From NCBI GenBank assembly GCA_937995735.1, contig CALKIZ010000033.1:1-40158 (forward strand): a stretch of 40,158 nt of DNA, read 5' to 3'. Below, piece by piece: positions 1 through 8,256 of the stretch (positions are counted from its first letter, which is position 1; each line of letters begins with the position of its first letter). Source of the DNA: an uncultured Neomegalonema sp. (GTDB lineage Bacteria > Pseudomonadota > Alphaproteobacteria > Rhodobacterales > Rhodobacteraceae). The translations under genes and the position numbers were made by a program. The notes under the pieces were generated by a model. That model saw only the letters and a program-made list of their open reading frames with translations. It had not been told where the DNA came from and ran no database searches.

Positions 1-2878
1 GGAAGGCCGGACCCAGATTGCCCGCTGCGCTGAGATCATCGCTGATCTGCAGGTTATCAATATCAACATCGCCCGTGTTCTCGACAGAGATCGTCACCGG
101 AACCGAGAATGTCCCGTCCGCATTCAGAACCGGCGTGCCGAAGGACTTCGCCGTCGCGACTTCCGGACCCGTTACCGGAGGTGTGATCACTGTTGGCACG
201 CCTGTGCCTTCACCGCCCGCATTCGCCGTGCCATCCGCCGTGCCATCAGGAGCCGTATCTGTGTCAGACGCATCCGTGACGGTCGTGCCTAGAGGATCTT
301 CGCCGCCCGCCGTTGCTGAGTTCTGTAATGTCGCTGGAGCACCCGCCGCATTCGGATTGACATTGATCGTGAAGGTCACCTCATAAACATCACCCGGCGC
401 AAGGTCACCGTCACTGCCTGTGATCAGACCATTTGTACCGTCATAAGCTGCACCTGCACTCGTCGGCAGAGTCGAGGCCGCCGTGAATGGCGTACCTGCA
501 GCAACAACAGGGGCTGTGACAACACCGTTGAACGCCGAACCAAGTTGGTTCGTAGTCGTCAGGTCATCAACCAGAGTCAACGTGTCCATTGCGATGTTGC
601 CGCTGTTCTCAACCGTAATCGTGTAGGTGACATCAAACGTGCCATCCGCCTGTATCGGCGCAACAACTGCACTCTTACCAGTATTCAATTCAGGAACAGG
701 ACATTCGTATCCGTCGAATGCTAACCCGCCAAAGCCTCCTGTTGGATCGAAGAGAGCAAAGTGCAGGATAGCAATGCCATCAGTGGGATATGTAACATCA
801 ATCGTGTACGACGTGCCATCAGCACCGGGAAATGTTGTTGCCGCCCCGAAAAGCCAACCATCATCATTTCCGGCAGTCGACCCTGAATTGGTGTTGATAA
901 TTGCGCCGTTTACATCGGTTTGCCAGAAGGCGGAATGTTCCTGTGCAGGGAAGTTTTGAATGGTAATCGTTTCGGTCGTTCCGGGCGCTCCCTCAATACG
1001 CGCTGCAACACGCCAGACCTCTGACATCGGGCTTGGATCGTTTGCTAAGGTGGAGGTAAGTCCATTGACCGGATTCGAAAGAATAATGCCATTGGACGGG
1101 AATATACCGCTCGAAGAAGCGGTTGGAGACGAATGGAAAAACTCCACAACGCCTGTCGAGGAATTCCGTGCGAGCAGCGGATCCAACACATACGGATCAA
1201 ATGCAGGGAATCCTGGCAAGCCCGACCCAAAGTCTGCAGACGGCTCGGTGGCTTGCGCACCCGGGTTAATCAGAAAACCTTCATTGATAAAGCCGGCACA
1301 TACGCCTGGAATGAGCGCCGGACGCGATGTACCCGCCAGCGTAACACTCTCACTTGCAGTCGGATCGGTTAATGTTCCCGATGCCGGATTACCTGTAGCC
1401 GTTGCGGTATTCGTAATCGGCCCACCCGCAAGAAGGTCTGTCGCTGTGACGACATAAGTCGCCGTAAAAGTTACGCTATCGCCCGGAGCCAGAACGTCAA
1501 TATCATTGTCGGCGGAGTCATCAGCACTATTACCGCTGGTATTCGTCAGCGCATTAATCGAGACCGGACTGAGCGGTGCAAAACCATTATGACTATCTGA
1601 CACGGTAACATCATCGATGTTGACGTCCCCGGTGTTTACGACAGTGTAGGTATAAGTGATCGTCTCGCCGGGCGCGACATTCGTGTCGTCATCAGCCACT
1701 TTCGTAAGGGTAATCTGCGGGTTACCTACCGGAGGTGTTAAGGTCGTAGGATCATTGTCGTCTTCGATATTGGTGTCGAAAATATCGTTACCGGATGTCG
1801 TTGCTGTATTTGCCAGACCAACAGGTGCGCCCGGCGCATTTGGATCGACTAAAATCGTGAATGTTGCCGTCAGGCTATCTCCCGGTCCCAGCACACCATC
1901 GGTGCCGGAGAGGATCAAAGGTTGGCCCGCCCCGTCAAAGGCTGCACTATTCGCACTTGGCGCAACAGCCGTCGTTGCCGTGCCATCATCGGTAATCGTA
2001 ATACTTGGCGCGACAGTGATCGACTGGAAGGCTGTTCCAAGATTTGACGGATCACTCAGGTCATCCAGAATTTGTAAGTTGTCGATATCAACATCACCTG
2101 TATTCTCTGTGGTGATGGTGACGGGAATAGTAAAGGTTCCGTCGGGATTCGGAATTGATGTGCCAAAGCTTTTCGTTGCTTCCAATCTTGGGTTAAAGAC
2201 CGCAACGTCAAACTGGGAAAAACTGAATTGAGCACGTGCGCCGCGTGTACCTTGAACATCATCAAAAAAGATCGAAAATGTTGTTGCCGGTGTATCAAGC
2301 GTGAATGTCGCTGACTCATTAACAGGGTTGTTTCCGGAAGCATTCGCCAAGAACGTCCCAACCGCTCCGACGTTCGTGAACCGGCTTGTCATGTCTGCAA
2401 AAGCCGGAGGATTTGAGAAGGGAAAAACCTCAATTGTTGGGGATGTCCACGTTCCGGGCACATTCGCCGCAAAAGAATCCCGTGGTGCTGTGCCGTCTAT
2501 GTCATCAATATCAAGGAATGGTATTTCATCTATCAGGAAGCCACTGGTTGTGAACCTCATCTCGATAGGGCGATCACACACCGCCGGATTAGCTCTTGCG
2601 AAAAGTGTCCACCGGCCGCTGCCATCGACTGCGGCACAAGTAGTATCTTGCGGTTCACCTGTGACGGTAATCGTGTCACCTTGAGGATTAGAATAAATCG
2701 CGGTGAATGAATCCGGCGCTGATGTAAACGTAAACGTCGATATCGTCTGCGCATTTGCAGCTAACGCAAACGGCAAATTTGCGGCCATAAATGTCGCGAG
2801 TGCAATGCCATAACGCTTACACGGCGCTGGAAGTTTTCTCAGGAAATCGCGTGTGGGGATAAATTTTGACATGTTCAT
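1..2878 (-). CDS. Secreted DUF11-repeat surface protein (C-terminus beyond window)
   Basis: The minus strand is open without a stop from an ATG at 2878 (a second in-frame ATG is at 2872) to the window edge, giving about 959 residues with the C-terminus missing. Residues 1-43 form an export signal: a basic start, then a hydrophobic stretch ending in ALAANAQ. Mature sequence is rich in Thr, Gly, Asp and Asn and very poor in Lys. Several DUF11/conserved-repeat-like units are visible. Two near-identical ones contain the core ATKSFGT...ENTGDVDIDNLQI, at about residues 230-268 and 906-945. Diverged ones lie near 386-425 (LTKVADDDTNVAPGETITYT) and 730-768. A different segment with several Cys, about 510-725, interrupts the repeats. 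Such proteins are exported and thought to act at the cell surface, but no specific function can be assigned. A sortase, PEP-CTERM or autotransporter anchor cannot be checked because the end is outside. No strong ribosome-binding site precedes either ATG. Confidence 0.85.
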   Translation of the reverse strand, partial: MNMSKFIPTRDFLRKLPAPCKRYGIALATFMAANLPFALAANAQTISTFTFTSAPDSFTAIYSNPQGDTITVTGEPQDTTCAAVDGSGRWTLFARANPAVCDRPIEMRFTTSGFLIDEIPFLDIDDIDGTAPRDSFAANVPGTWTSPTIEVFPFSNPPAFADMTSRFTNVGAVGTFLANASGNNPVNESATFTLDTPATTFSIFFDDVQGTRGARAQFSFSQFDVAVFNPRLEATKSFGTSIPNPDGTFTIPVTITTENTGDVDIDNLQILDDLSDPSNLGTAFQSITVAPSITITDDGTATTAVAPSANSAAFDGAGQPLILSGTDGVLGPGDSLTATFTILVDPNAPGAPVGLANTATTSGNDIFDTNIEDDNDPTTLTPPVGNPQITLTKVADDDTNVAPGETITYTYTVVNTGDVNIDDVTVSDSHNGFAPLSPVSINALTNTSGNSADDSADNDIDVLAPGDSVTFTATYVVTATDLLAGGPITNTATATGNPASGTLTDPTASESVTLAGTSRPALIPGVCAGFINEGFLINPGAQATEPSADFGSGLPGFPAFDPYVLDPLLARNSSTGVVEFFHSSPTASSSGIFPSNGIILSNPVNGLTSTLANDPSPMSEVWRVAARIEGAPGTTETITIQNFPAQEHSAFWQTDVNGAIINTNSGSTAGNDDGWLFGAATTFPGADGTSYTIDVTYPTDGIAILHFALFDPTGGFGGLAFDGYECPVPELNTGKSAVVAPIQADGTFDVTYTITVENSGNIAMDTLTLVDDLTTTNQLGSAFNGVVTAPVVAAGTPFTAASTLPTSAGAAYDGTNGLITGSDGDLAPGDVYEVTFTINVNPNAAGAPATLQNSATAGGEDPLGTTVTDASDTDTAPDGTADGTANAGGEGTGVPTVITPPVTGPEVATAKSFGTPVLNADGTFSVPVTISVENTGDVDIDNLQISDDLSAAGNLGPAF

Positions 2879-3318
2879 CAGATCGCCGATTCATGATTTA
2901 CCGATCCTGACAAACTGGTTGTATGAAATTATTTTAAGGATAATTTATATACGCAATATAGCGATATAGAACTAGTTCCGTTAATTATTCATAAGTATTA
3001 TTATGCGTTGTAAATTTTACAATCAGACAATCGATGCGATTGTCCAGATCGGGCGTGGCCCGGAGAAAACGCTTCGACGCTGCCTTCACCCACCGTTGAT
3101 TTGTCGCGATAGAACGCACCTCGGGGTATGCTCATGACTTGGCAATCTTTCGAGATGCGACTCATTCTGCAGGCCATTACCGTCTATGTTCACGGCGCGG
3201 CTGTCTGACCTAACAGTGTCAGCATTCACAAAACGTCCGCTTGAATGATCGGCTTAACCAAAATGGACGCGGTTATTGGTTCCCGGAATTTCGAGTTAAG
3301 GGAAAAGGTTAGCGAGGA
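2879..3318. other. Non-coding, AT-rich region upstream of the surface protein
   Basis: No convincing gene is visible here. The part at 2900-3020 is markedly AT-rich and probably holds the promoter of the minus-strand surface-protein gene. A perfect 8 bp inverted repeat with a 3-base loop lies at 3026-3044 (GACAATCG / CGATTGTC) and could be an operator or a small hairpin. The right part, up to 3318, adjoins the transposase remnant and may be scar DNA. Confidence 0.5.
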
Positions 3319-3636
3319 TCAAGCGGCGGATGAAACTTCACTCTCAAGACCAACGGCAAAAGTGACGCCGGTTTCTGATTTGAGTAAGAGGTGTTTTGTA
3401 TCAGTAGCCCGCGATCGCTTTTTAGCCGCCATAATGAGCTTGAACGCTGTAGGCAACGCGGTCTTTCGTGAAAGACAACTCTTGGAGCGCTTGGTTTGAT
3501 GGCGCATGGTGGCGAATGTGAAATCAAACGGATTTACTGTGCGCAAGTGCTGCCAGTGTTCGACAGGAAATTTTGGAAAGCCAGGAGTTCGCCCTGATTT
3601 ATTGACAGGGAGAGACGCTTTTAGGCGTCTCGCCAT
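3319..3636 (-). pseudogene. IS256-family (mutator-type) transposase, C-terminal remnant
   Basis: The 105-residue minus-strand frame contains, from about residue 20 on, the conserved tail of IS256-type transposases: FPVEHWQHLRT, NPFDFTFATMRHQT, SCLSRKTAL and FKLIMAAKKR. In the family the central motif is normally NP-I-E-S-T-FATVR, whose Glu is the third catalytic DDE residue. Here the triplet reads FDF, so the Glu is replaced by Asp. Only about a quarter of a normal ~400-residue transposase is left, and the first ~20 residues do not look like transposase. No terminal inverted repeats were seen. This is an inactive scar of an old insertion. The plus-strand frame at 3245-3499 is its shadow. Confidence 0.8.
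3612..3631. terminator. Hairpin downstream of the cyclase gene (possible terminator)
   Basis: A perfect 7 bp stem, GAGACGC / GCGTCTC, with a 6-base loop lies 27 bases beyond the stop codon of the minus-strand cyclase gene. No clear T-run follows on either strand, so it is at best a weak intrinsic terminator. Confidence 0.4.
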
Positions 3637-3657
3637 TTTATGCTGACCGTAAGTGCT

Positions 3658-4482
3658 TTAAACCAAAGCCATAATCCGGCAATTACCGCCGGTTCCACCT
3701 GCGATTTTAGGGGCGGCAACGACGATGGTTGCACCAGCGGGCGGTACATCATCAAGACCGGCGATACACTCGATCCCCCAACGTCCCGAAGGCAGCCAAG
3801 CATAGTGCGTGTCGAATGTGCTGGACGCTCCGTGGTCGAGTGACAACGTGTCCGACGCCATACCGATTGCCGCGCGATCATCCATCAGCATTTTTGTTGC
3901 TTCGACGTGGAAGCCGGGAAAGTGCATCACGCCTTCATCATCGCGATTGGCAAAACCTTCGCTGGGGGCTTTGCCCGCCCAACCGGAATTCATGGCGATA
4001 CAAGCGCCCTCAGGGATCGTACCGAATTTGCTTTCCCAATCGGCCAGATCATCCGGGGTGAGTTGGTAATCAGGGTTTTCTGCTGCTTGTGCGCGCACAT
4101 CAATGACCACCAAGGGAAGGACCAGATCATCAAGCGGGATTTCATCTGCCGTCATGCCATCCGCGCTAAAGTGAATCGGCGCGTCGATATGTGTGCCGCA
4201 ATGTTCAACCATCGTATAACGGCGCGCGTTAAAACCGTTCTCCGCAAAATTTGTGAGCTGTTCAATCTGCAAAGCCCAATCAGGAATGTAAGTCGGAAAA
4301 TCCGGTGTCAGCGTTTGGCTGAGATCAACAACCCTGTGAAAGACGTTCGCCGATCTCGCGGCTGCTTCGCGTGTGGTTGTCGTTGCCGCTGCTGCGGTAA
4401 CCGCAAGTGCAGCGCTTCCCTTAAAGAAGCTACGGCGATTGAGTCGTTCATGAAGGACGGCGTGGCAACCCGGTACACACAT
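3658..4482 (-). CDS. TAT-exported cyclase-family metal-dependent hydrolase
   Basis: 274 residues. The motif H-C-G-T-H-I-D-A-P-I-H at residues 94-104 is the metal-binding signature (HxGTHxDxPxH) of the cyclase/kynurenine-formamidase family (PF04199), whose characterised members hydrolyse N-formylkynurenine or isatin. The fold spans about residues 50-270, the usual size. The N-terminus carries a twin-arginine signal (NRRSFFKG at 15-22, then an Ala-rich hydrophobic run to about 45), so the enzyme is probably exported folded with its metal. The ATG at 4482 is preceded by CAGGGAG at a good distance. It lies 84 bases downstream of the DUF3228 gene on the same strand, and dadA is upstream of that, so co-transcription under the glycine riboswitch is possible but unproven. 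The true substrate is unknown; arylformamidase is only one option. Confidence 0.85.
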   Translation of the reverse strand: MCVPGCHAVLHERLNRRSFFKGSAALAVTAAAATTTTREAAARSANVFHRVVDLSQTLTPDFPTYIPDWALQIEQLTNFAENGFNARRYTMVEHCGTHIDAPIHFSADGMTADEIPLDDLVLPLVVIDVRAQAAENPDYQLTPDDLADWESKFGTIPEGACIAMNSGWAGKAPSEGFANRDDEGVMHFPGFHVEATKMLMDDRAAIGMASDTLSLDHGASSTFDTHYAWLPSGRWGIECIAGLDDVPPAGATIVVAAPKIAGGTGGNCRIMALV

Positions 4483-4566
4483 GATTTTTCTCCCTGTAAA
4501 TGATCCTCAATACCATGGATCAATTTAGCAGGAGTTCAACAGGTCGAGATCACGATTGAGCGAATT

Positions 4567-5169
4567 TCAGCTTTGTTCCGCGCGCCGCACGGCTGCATGG
4601 TTTTCCCAAAACGCGACGGCTTTTTCGTAAGCCTTTTTATCAATCGCAACCCCTGATCCACCTTCGCTTGGACCTAACGCATTACGAAGTTGAGTAATAG
4701 GCGGCATCGGCGGTTCTGTCGGTGACAAAGTGCCCAGTGTGCTGACGATACCCCAGTCGCAATCGGGAACGTCTTCAGGAAAGGCATCGGCTTCGATGAG
4801 CAGCTGCGCGTGACTATAGAGGATGACATCTAAATGCGTGGCAACAGGCGCTTCGAAATCTTCAAACCAGCGTTCGAGAACCGCAAGCTCTCCTTCACGG
4901 CGCGCGATATAGCCGGATTTCAGGAATGGTCGGTTTTCATCCGTAATCGGCGCAAACCCGCATCGCGTTTGTGACGGATTTTCCAAAAACAAATGCTTGC
5001 AGAAGGATGCATACCCCTCAACCAGAGGCGCGCCGCTCGCAACCGCTTCATTGCATAGCGCGACCAAAGCATCCGGTTCGACTCCAACGATCCGAGTCCC
5101 GCTCGCCCCCGGTTCCCAGTTGCGACGGGCAAAAGATGTGAGAGCGATTACTGGTGTGGTGCGGGTCAT
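4567..5169 (-). CDS. DUF3228 family protein
   Basis: 200 residues matching what I recall of the DUF3228 family along its whole length: GVEPDALVAL near 30, YASFCKHLF near 53, RCGFAPITDEN near 69, SGYIARREGELAVL near 85, LDVILYSHAQL near 113 and RNALGPSEGGSG near 162. The family is found in bacteria and some eukaryotes and has no established biochemical role. There is no signal peptide or membrane segment, so it should be cytoplasmic. It lies between dadA (89 bases upstream) and the exported cyclase (84 bases downstream) on one strand, which suggests a shared transcript. The ATG at 5169 has only a weak ribosome-binding site. Confidence 0.8.
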   Translation of the reverse strand: MTRTTPVIALTSFARRNWEPGASGTRIVGVEPDALVALCNEAVASGAPLVEGYASFCKHLFLENPSQTRCGFAPITDENRPFLKSGYIARREGELAVLERWFEDFEAPVATHLDVILYSHAQLLIEADAFPEDVPDCDWGIVSTLGTLSPTEPPMPPITQLRNALGPSEGGSGVAIDKKAYEKAVAFWENHAAVRRAEQS

Positions 5170-5199
5170 AGCTTACGTCATTCTTTCGAGATGAAAGCC

Positions 5200-5240
5200 C
5201 TGAGGCAACGAAACTCTATCTTATGAGATCGAAGCCTCAG
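5200..5240 (-). terminator. Hairpin between dadA and the DUF3228 gene
   Basis: CTGAGGC (5200-5206) pairs with GCCTCAG (5234-5240). On the minus strand it follows the dadA stop codon by about 20 bases. It is not followed by a real T-run, so it may be a partial terminator, an mRNA-stability element, or nothing. Confidence 0.3.
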
Positions 5241-5258
5241 AGTGAACCCGCCACGTGC

Positions 5259-6518
5259 TTAGGCGGCTTTAGGAACCTCCACGGATATAAAGCTGTTCGA
5301 GTCCGATGCGCTAAGGACATTATCCGCAACAATTTCAGCGGTGGCAGCTGAGAGAGTCCAACCGAGATGACCGTGGCCTGTATTATAGAACACACCGGAT
5401 TTTCTGCCCGCGCCAACTTTAGGCATCATATTCGGCATCATCGGGCGCAGGCCGGCCCAAGGCACAGCATGTTCGGTTCGCACGTTAGGGAATAAATCTT
5501 CAACCCATTTTACCAAGGGGGCAATCCGGTCGTTGCGAATGTCTTTGTTGTATCCGTTGAACTCTGCCGTCCCTGCAACGCGAAAACGATCCGGCCCGAG
5601 GCGGCTCGTGACGACTTTTGCTTTATCGTCCAGCAAGCTAACCCACGGCGCTGCGGCGCGGCTTTCATCATCGTTCAGGTTTACAGTGATCGAATAGCCT
5701 TTCACCGGATAAGTATTTACCCGGTCGCCGAGCTTGGCCGCCAGATCGCGTGATCCGACACCGGCACATAGTACGATAGCATCGAACAGCGCATCTTGCT
5801 GAGCCTCGCCTGAGGTCCAACCAATCCGAACGCCTTCACCAGAGTGTTTCAGCGTCTCAACCTGCGCGCCGTATTCAAATGTGACGCCTCGGCGCTGGCA
5901 GGCTTTGCCTAACTCGCGGCTGTAATTATGAATATCGCCCGTGAAATCACTTTTGGTGTAATAGCCGCCATAGAGGTTGGCGGGCAGGGCAGGGTCAATC
6001 GCCTGCATCGCGGCGGCATCGACTGCCTCGCGCGACAAGCCGCCTTCCGCGAGCAGAGCGTTCACCTTCGTCGCGTGGTCATAGTCTTTTTTGTTGTCAT
6101 AGACATGCAAGATGCCGCGTTCTTCGCAATCGAACGAGAAACCCTCTCGGGCAGCGTGTTCTTTAAGGTGTTCACGCGCCGCAATCGCCAGCCGGACGGT
6201 TTCAACCGTGTTGTTCCGGTATTGCGGGATTGAGGCCATAAATTCGGCCATCCACGAATATTTGTGCCAGCTCGGTTTCGGGTTAACCAATAGCGGAGCA
6301 TCGGGGCTGAACATCCACTTGATGCCTTTGAAGATCGTGGACCATTGGGTCCAGACTTCTGCATTAGAGGCAGAAAGCTGACCACCATTCGCGAACGACG
6401 TTTCCATTGCTGCATAGCGGTTGCGATCAAATACAGTGACCTCAAACCCACGGTTGAGCAGCGCATAAGCAGTGGTAATGCCGGTAATACCAGCACCAAT
6501 AACAGCAATTTTCCGCAT
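5259..6518 (-). CDS. dadA: D-amino acid dehydrogenase (FAD-dependent, DadA-type)
   Basis: 419 residues from the ATG at 6518, the usual DadA length. The frame is open 18 codons further upstream, but AGAAGG at 6528-6533 sits at the right distance before 6518, and the protein then starts directly with the FAD-binding MRKIAVIGAGITGITTAYAL (GxGxxG). SxANGGQLS near residue 45 and GHGHLGWTLS near 393 are typical of the DadA branch of glycine/D-amino-acid oxidases. These enzymes deaminate D-amino acids oxidatively and pass electrons to the quinone pool at the membrane. The leader carries a tandem glycine riboswitch, so glycine should control the gene; the enzyme may act on glycine or a glycine-linked substrate rather than only D-alanine. 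The DUF3228 and cyclase genes follow on the same strand. Confidence 0.88.
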   Translation of the reverse strand: MRKIAVIGAGITGITTAYALLNRGFEVTVFDRNRYAAMETSFANGGQLSASNAEVWTQWSTIFKGIKWMFSPDAPLLVNPKPSWHKYSWMAEFMASIPQYRNNTVETVRLAIAAREHLKEHAAREGFSFDCEERGILHVYDNKKDYDHATKVNALLAEGGLSREAVDAAAMQAIDPALPANLYGGYYTKSDFTGDIHNYSRELGKACQRRGVTFEYGAQVETLKHSGEGVRIGWTSGEAQQDALFDAIVLCAGVGSRDLAAKLGDRVNTYPVKGYSITVNLNDDESRAAAPWVSLLDDKAKVVTSRLGPDRFRVAGTAEFNGYNKDIRNDRIAPLVKWVEDLFPNVRTEHAVPWAGLRPMMPNMMPKVGAGRKSGVFYNTGHGHLGWTLSAATAEIVADNVLSASDSNSFISVEVPKAA

Positions 6519-6547
6519 AATACGGTTCCTTCTCGCAAACAGGTTAT

Positions 6548-6561
6548 GCCGGTGAACCGGC
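6548..6561 (-). promoter_or_regulatory. Hairpin in the riboswitch expression platform
   Basis: GCCGG-ttca-CCGGC on the minus strand lies between the second glycine aptamer and the dadA ribosome-binding site. It has no T-run, so it is more likely part of a translational switch or a spacer than a terminator. Confidence 0.4.
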
Positions 6562-6572
6562 CCAATTCCCAT

Positions 6573-6746
6573 CTGTCGCGGAACCTGAGAGTTTTGCCCG
6601 AGATAGTGGCCTCAGACGTCTCCTTCGGTGGGTGATCTTTGAATCACCACTCTCCAGATTGCTGTCATCATGCGGTCCGTTTGCCTGAGAGTTTCCGGGA
6701 AGTTGCTCCTTCGGCGCCGGACAATGTGTCCGATCTCTCCCGCATG
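6573..6746 (-). promoter_or_regulatory. Tandem glycine riboswitch upstream of dadA
   Basis: Read on the minus strand, two consecutive glycine-aptamer cores are visible. Aptamer 1 (about 6746-6668) has GGGAGAGA, CCGAAGGAGCAA and AACTCTCAGGCAAA followed by GGACCG; its P1 stem is closed by TCATGCGG pairing with CCGCATGA. Aptamer 2 (about 6657-6573) has TGGAGAGTGG, CACCGAAGGAG and AAACTCTCAGG, with ATCTG/CAGAT closing P1. The short linker between them is typical of the tandem class. A leader of about 50 bases with a small hairpin then leads to the dadA ribosome-binding site. These motifs are the hallmark of the family, which usually activates glycine-catabolism genes when glycine is high. Divergent murI begins about 90 bases to the right, so the promoter must lie in that short gap. 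Confidence 0.93.
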
Positions 6747-6835
6747 ACAATATATCAGCACCTTGAACATGACAGATTTGCCCCTATCAAGCAAGCTGAT
6801 TGCGCTTGTTGGCTCATCAAGTTACTGCGGCTGGC

Positions 6836-7657
6836 ATGAATGAAAAACGTGCAGTGATTGGTGTATTCGACTCTGGTTTGGGCGGGTTAACCGTGTTGGC
6901 CGCGCTGCGCCGTGCCATGCCGCAGCAGGATTTCGTGTATCTCGGGGATAACGCCAATGCGCCTTACGGCGTTCGCACACCCGTAGAGGTCACGGCATTA
7001 ACCAAATCTGCTGTTGAGCGTCTTTTTGCGGAAGGGTGCGGGTTGGTCCTTATCGCTTGTAATACGGCGTCCGCCCTTGCTTTGCGGACGTTGCAACAGG
7101 AATGGCTACCGACAGTGGCTCCGGATCGCAGGCTGCTCGGAGTGTTTGTTCCCTTGATCGAGGCATTGACTGGGCGGGGCTGGCGGGATCAACCGGGCGC
7201 AGCTCCTCTTCAGAAAGCTGCGTTTTTCGCAACGCCTGCCACGGTTAAAAGCGGTGCGTTCACCGCAGACGCTCAACGCCTTGCACCTGATCTGACGATT
7301 ATCGAGCAAGACTGCCCCGGTTTGGTCGATGCCATTGAGACGGGAAACCCCGTCGATGACATTGTGAATCGGGCGGTTGCCACAGCTTTAAAAGGCGGTA
7401 AGCCCGATGCCGCATTACTGGGCTGCACACATTATCCTCATGCCGAAGCCGCGTTTCGCGCTGCCCTTCCGGTCGGCACGCCGATTATGTCTCAGCCACA
7501 AGTGGTCGCAGAAAGCCTCGCCTCTTATCTCACGCGCCATCCCCAGTTTCGGGGAGGCACGGGTTGGCTCGATTGCCTGACAACCGGCGACCCTGCTCAT
7601 GTCAGCGCCCGTGCGGAAGCCTTGTTTCAACGCGCCCTTCCGTTTGATGCGGCTTGA
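6836..7657 (+). CDS. murI: Glutamate racemase
   Basis: 273 residues. It interconverts L- and D-glutamate in the cytoplasm to supply D-Glu for peptidoglycan. The catalytic elements are present: FDSGLGG with D12-S13, the first catalytic Cys at 75 in ACNTAS, and the second at 197 in GCTHYPH with H199. The frame is open 12 codons upstream to 6800, but the ATG at 6836 gives the usual length and starts three residues before the conserved core. The site before it is weak (GGCTGG). It is divergent from the riboswitch-controlled dadA and is followed 70 bases later by the ATC-hydrolase-family gene on the same strand. Confidence 0.93.
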   Translation: MNEKRAVIGVFDSGLGGLTVLAALRRAMPQQDFVYLGDNANAPYGVRTPVEVTALTKSAVERLFAEGCGLVLIACNTASALALRTLQQEWLPTVAPDRRLLGVFVPLIEALTGRGWRDQPGAAPLQKAAFFATPATVKSGAFTADAQRLAPDLTIIEQDCPGLVDAIETGNPVDDIVNRAVATALKGGKPDAALLGCTHYPHAEAAFRAALPVGTPIMSQPQVVAESLASYLTRHPQFRGGTGWLDCLTTGDPAHVSARAEALFQRALPFDAA

Positions 7658-7727
7658 CGGCTATCTAAACCCTTTGCGTCGCCGATTACCTTGTTACGAT
7701 AGGCGTGTGCCCAAGCCGGAGAAACCA

Positions 7728-8207
7728 ATGTCCAAAACCGATCTGCCAATTCTCGAACAACGCCGCATTGAAGCGAATATCATCAAGCCGATTTATGATG
7801 AAATGGTCGCAGAGCTTGGCGAGGAACAAGCCAAAAAGATTGTTGGCAATGCAATTATCAAAAATTCCATCGAACAGGGCCGCGCCTATGCCGAAAGCGA
7901 AGACGGCGAAGCAAACCTAGAGAGTTTCCACGCACTCCTGCCGCAATGGAAAGCAAACGGGGCATTGGAACTTGATATGTTGAAGGAAACGAAAACCGAA
8001 GTGCATTACAATGTGACGCGGTGTCGATACGCTGAGATGTATCGCGATATGGGCATAGGCGATATTGGCCATCTGTTATCTTGCAACCGCGATGGCACGT
8101 TTTGCACCGGCTATAGTCCAGACATCACCCTTGTACGCACCCAGACAATCATGGAAGGCGCAAGTCACTGCGATTTCCGGTATCGGATAAACACCGGCAA
8201 GGCTTAA
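7728..8207 (+). CDS. L-2-amino-thiazoline-4-carboxylic acid hydrolase family protein
   Basis: 159 residues from the ATG at 7728, which has GGAG at a good distance. The frame is open upstream into murI, but that part overlaps another gene and is not conserved-looking. The C-terminal half carries the family signature: YNVTRCRYAEMYR near 91, IGHLLSCNRDGTFCTGY near 112 and LVRTQTIMEGASHCDFRY near 134. In Pseudomonas the founding enzyme opens the thiazoline ring of ATC on the way to L-cysteine; most genomic members lack a tested substrate. Conserved Cys residues lie in RCRY, LSCNRD and SHCDF. No signal peptide is visible. It may share a transcript with murI. Confidence 0.8.
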   Translation: MSKTDLPILEQRRIEANIIKPIYDEMVAELGEEQAKKIVGNAIIKNSIEQGRAYAESEDGEANLESFHALLPQWKANGALELDMLKETKTEVHYNVTRCRYAEMYRDMGIGDIGHLLSCNRDGTFCTGYSPDITLVRTQTIMEGASHCDFRYRINTGKA

Positions 8208-8256
8208 CAGCCCCCGACGAACAACACTGCGCGAGGGTGGCAATCTTCAGAACGGA

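Noticed and set aside
18-2684. Several plus-strand frames opposite the surface-protein gene
   Set aside because: The minus strand is open over the whole stretch with a signal peptide and coherent repeats; the plus frames have no family features.
3245-3499. 84-residue plus-strand frame
   Set aside because: It lies antisense to the IS256 transposase remnant, which gives recognisable motifs.
6544-6794. Short frames across the region between dadA and murI
   Set aside because: They coincide with the tandem glycine riboswitch; the RNA motifs explain the sequence.
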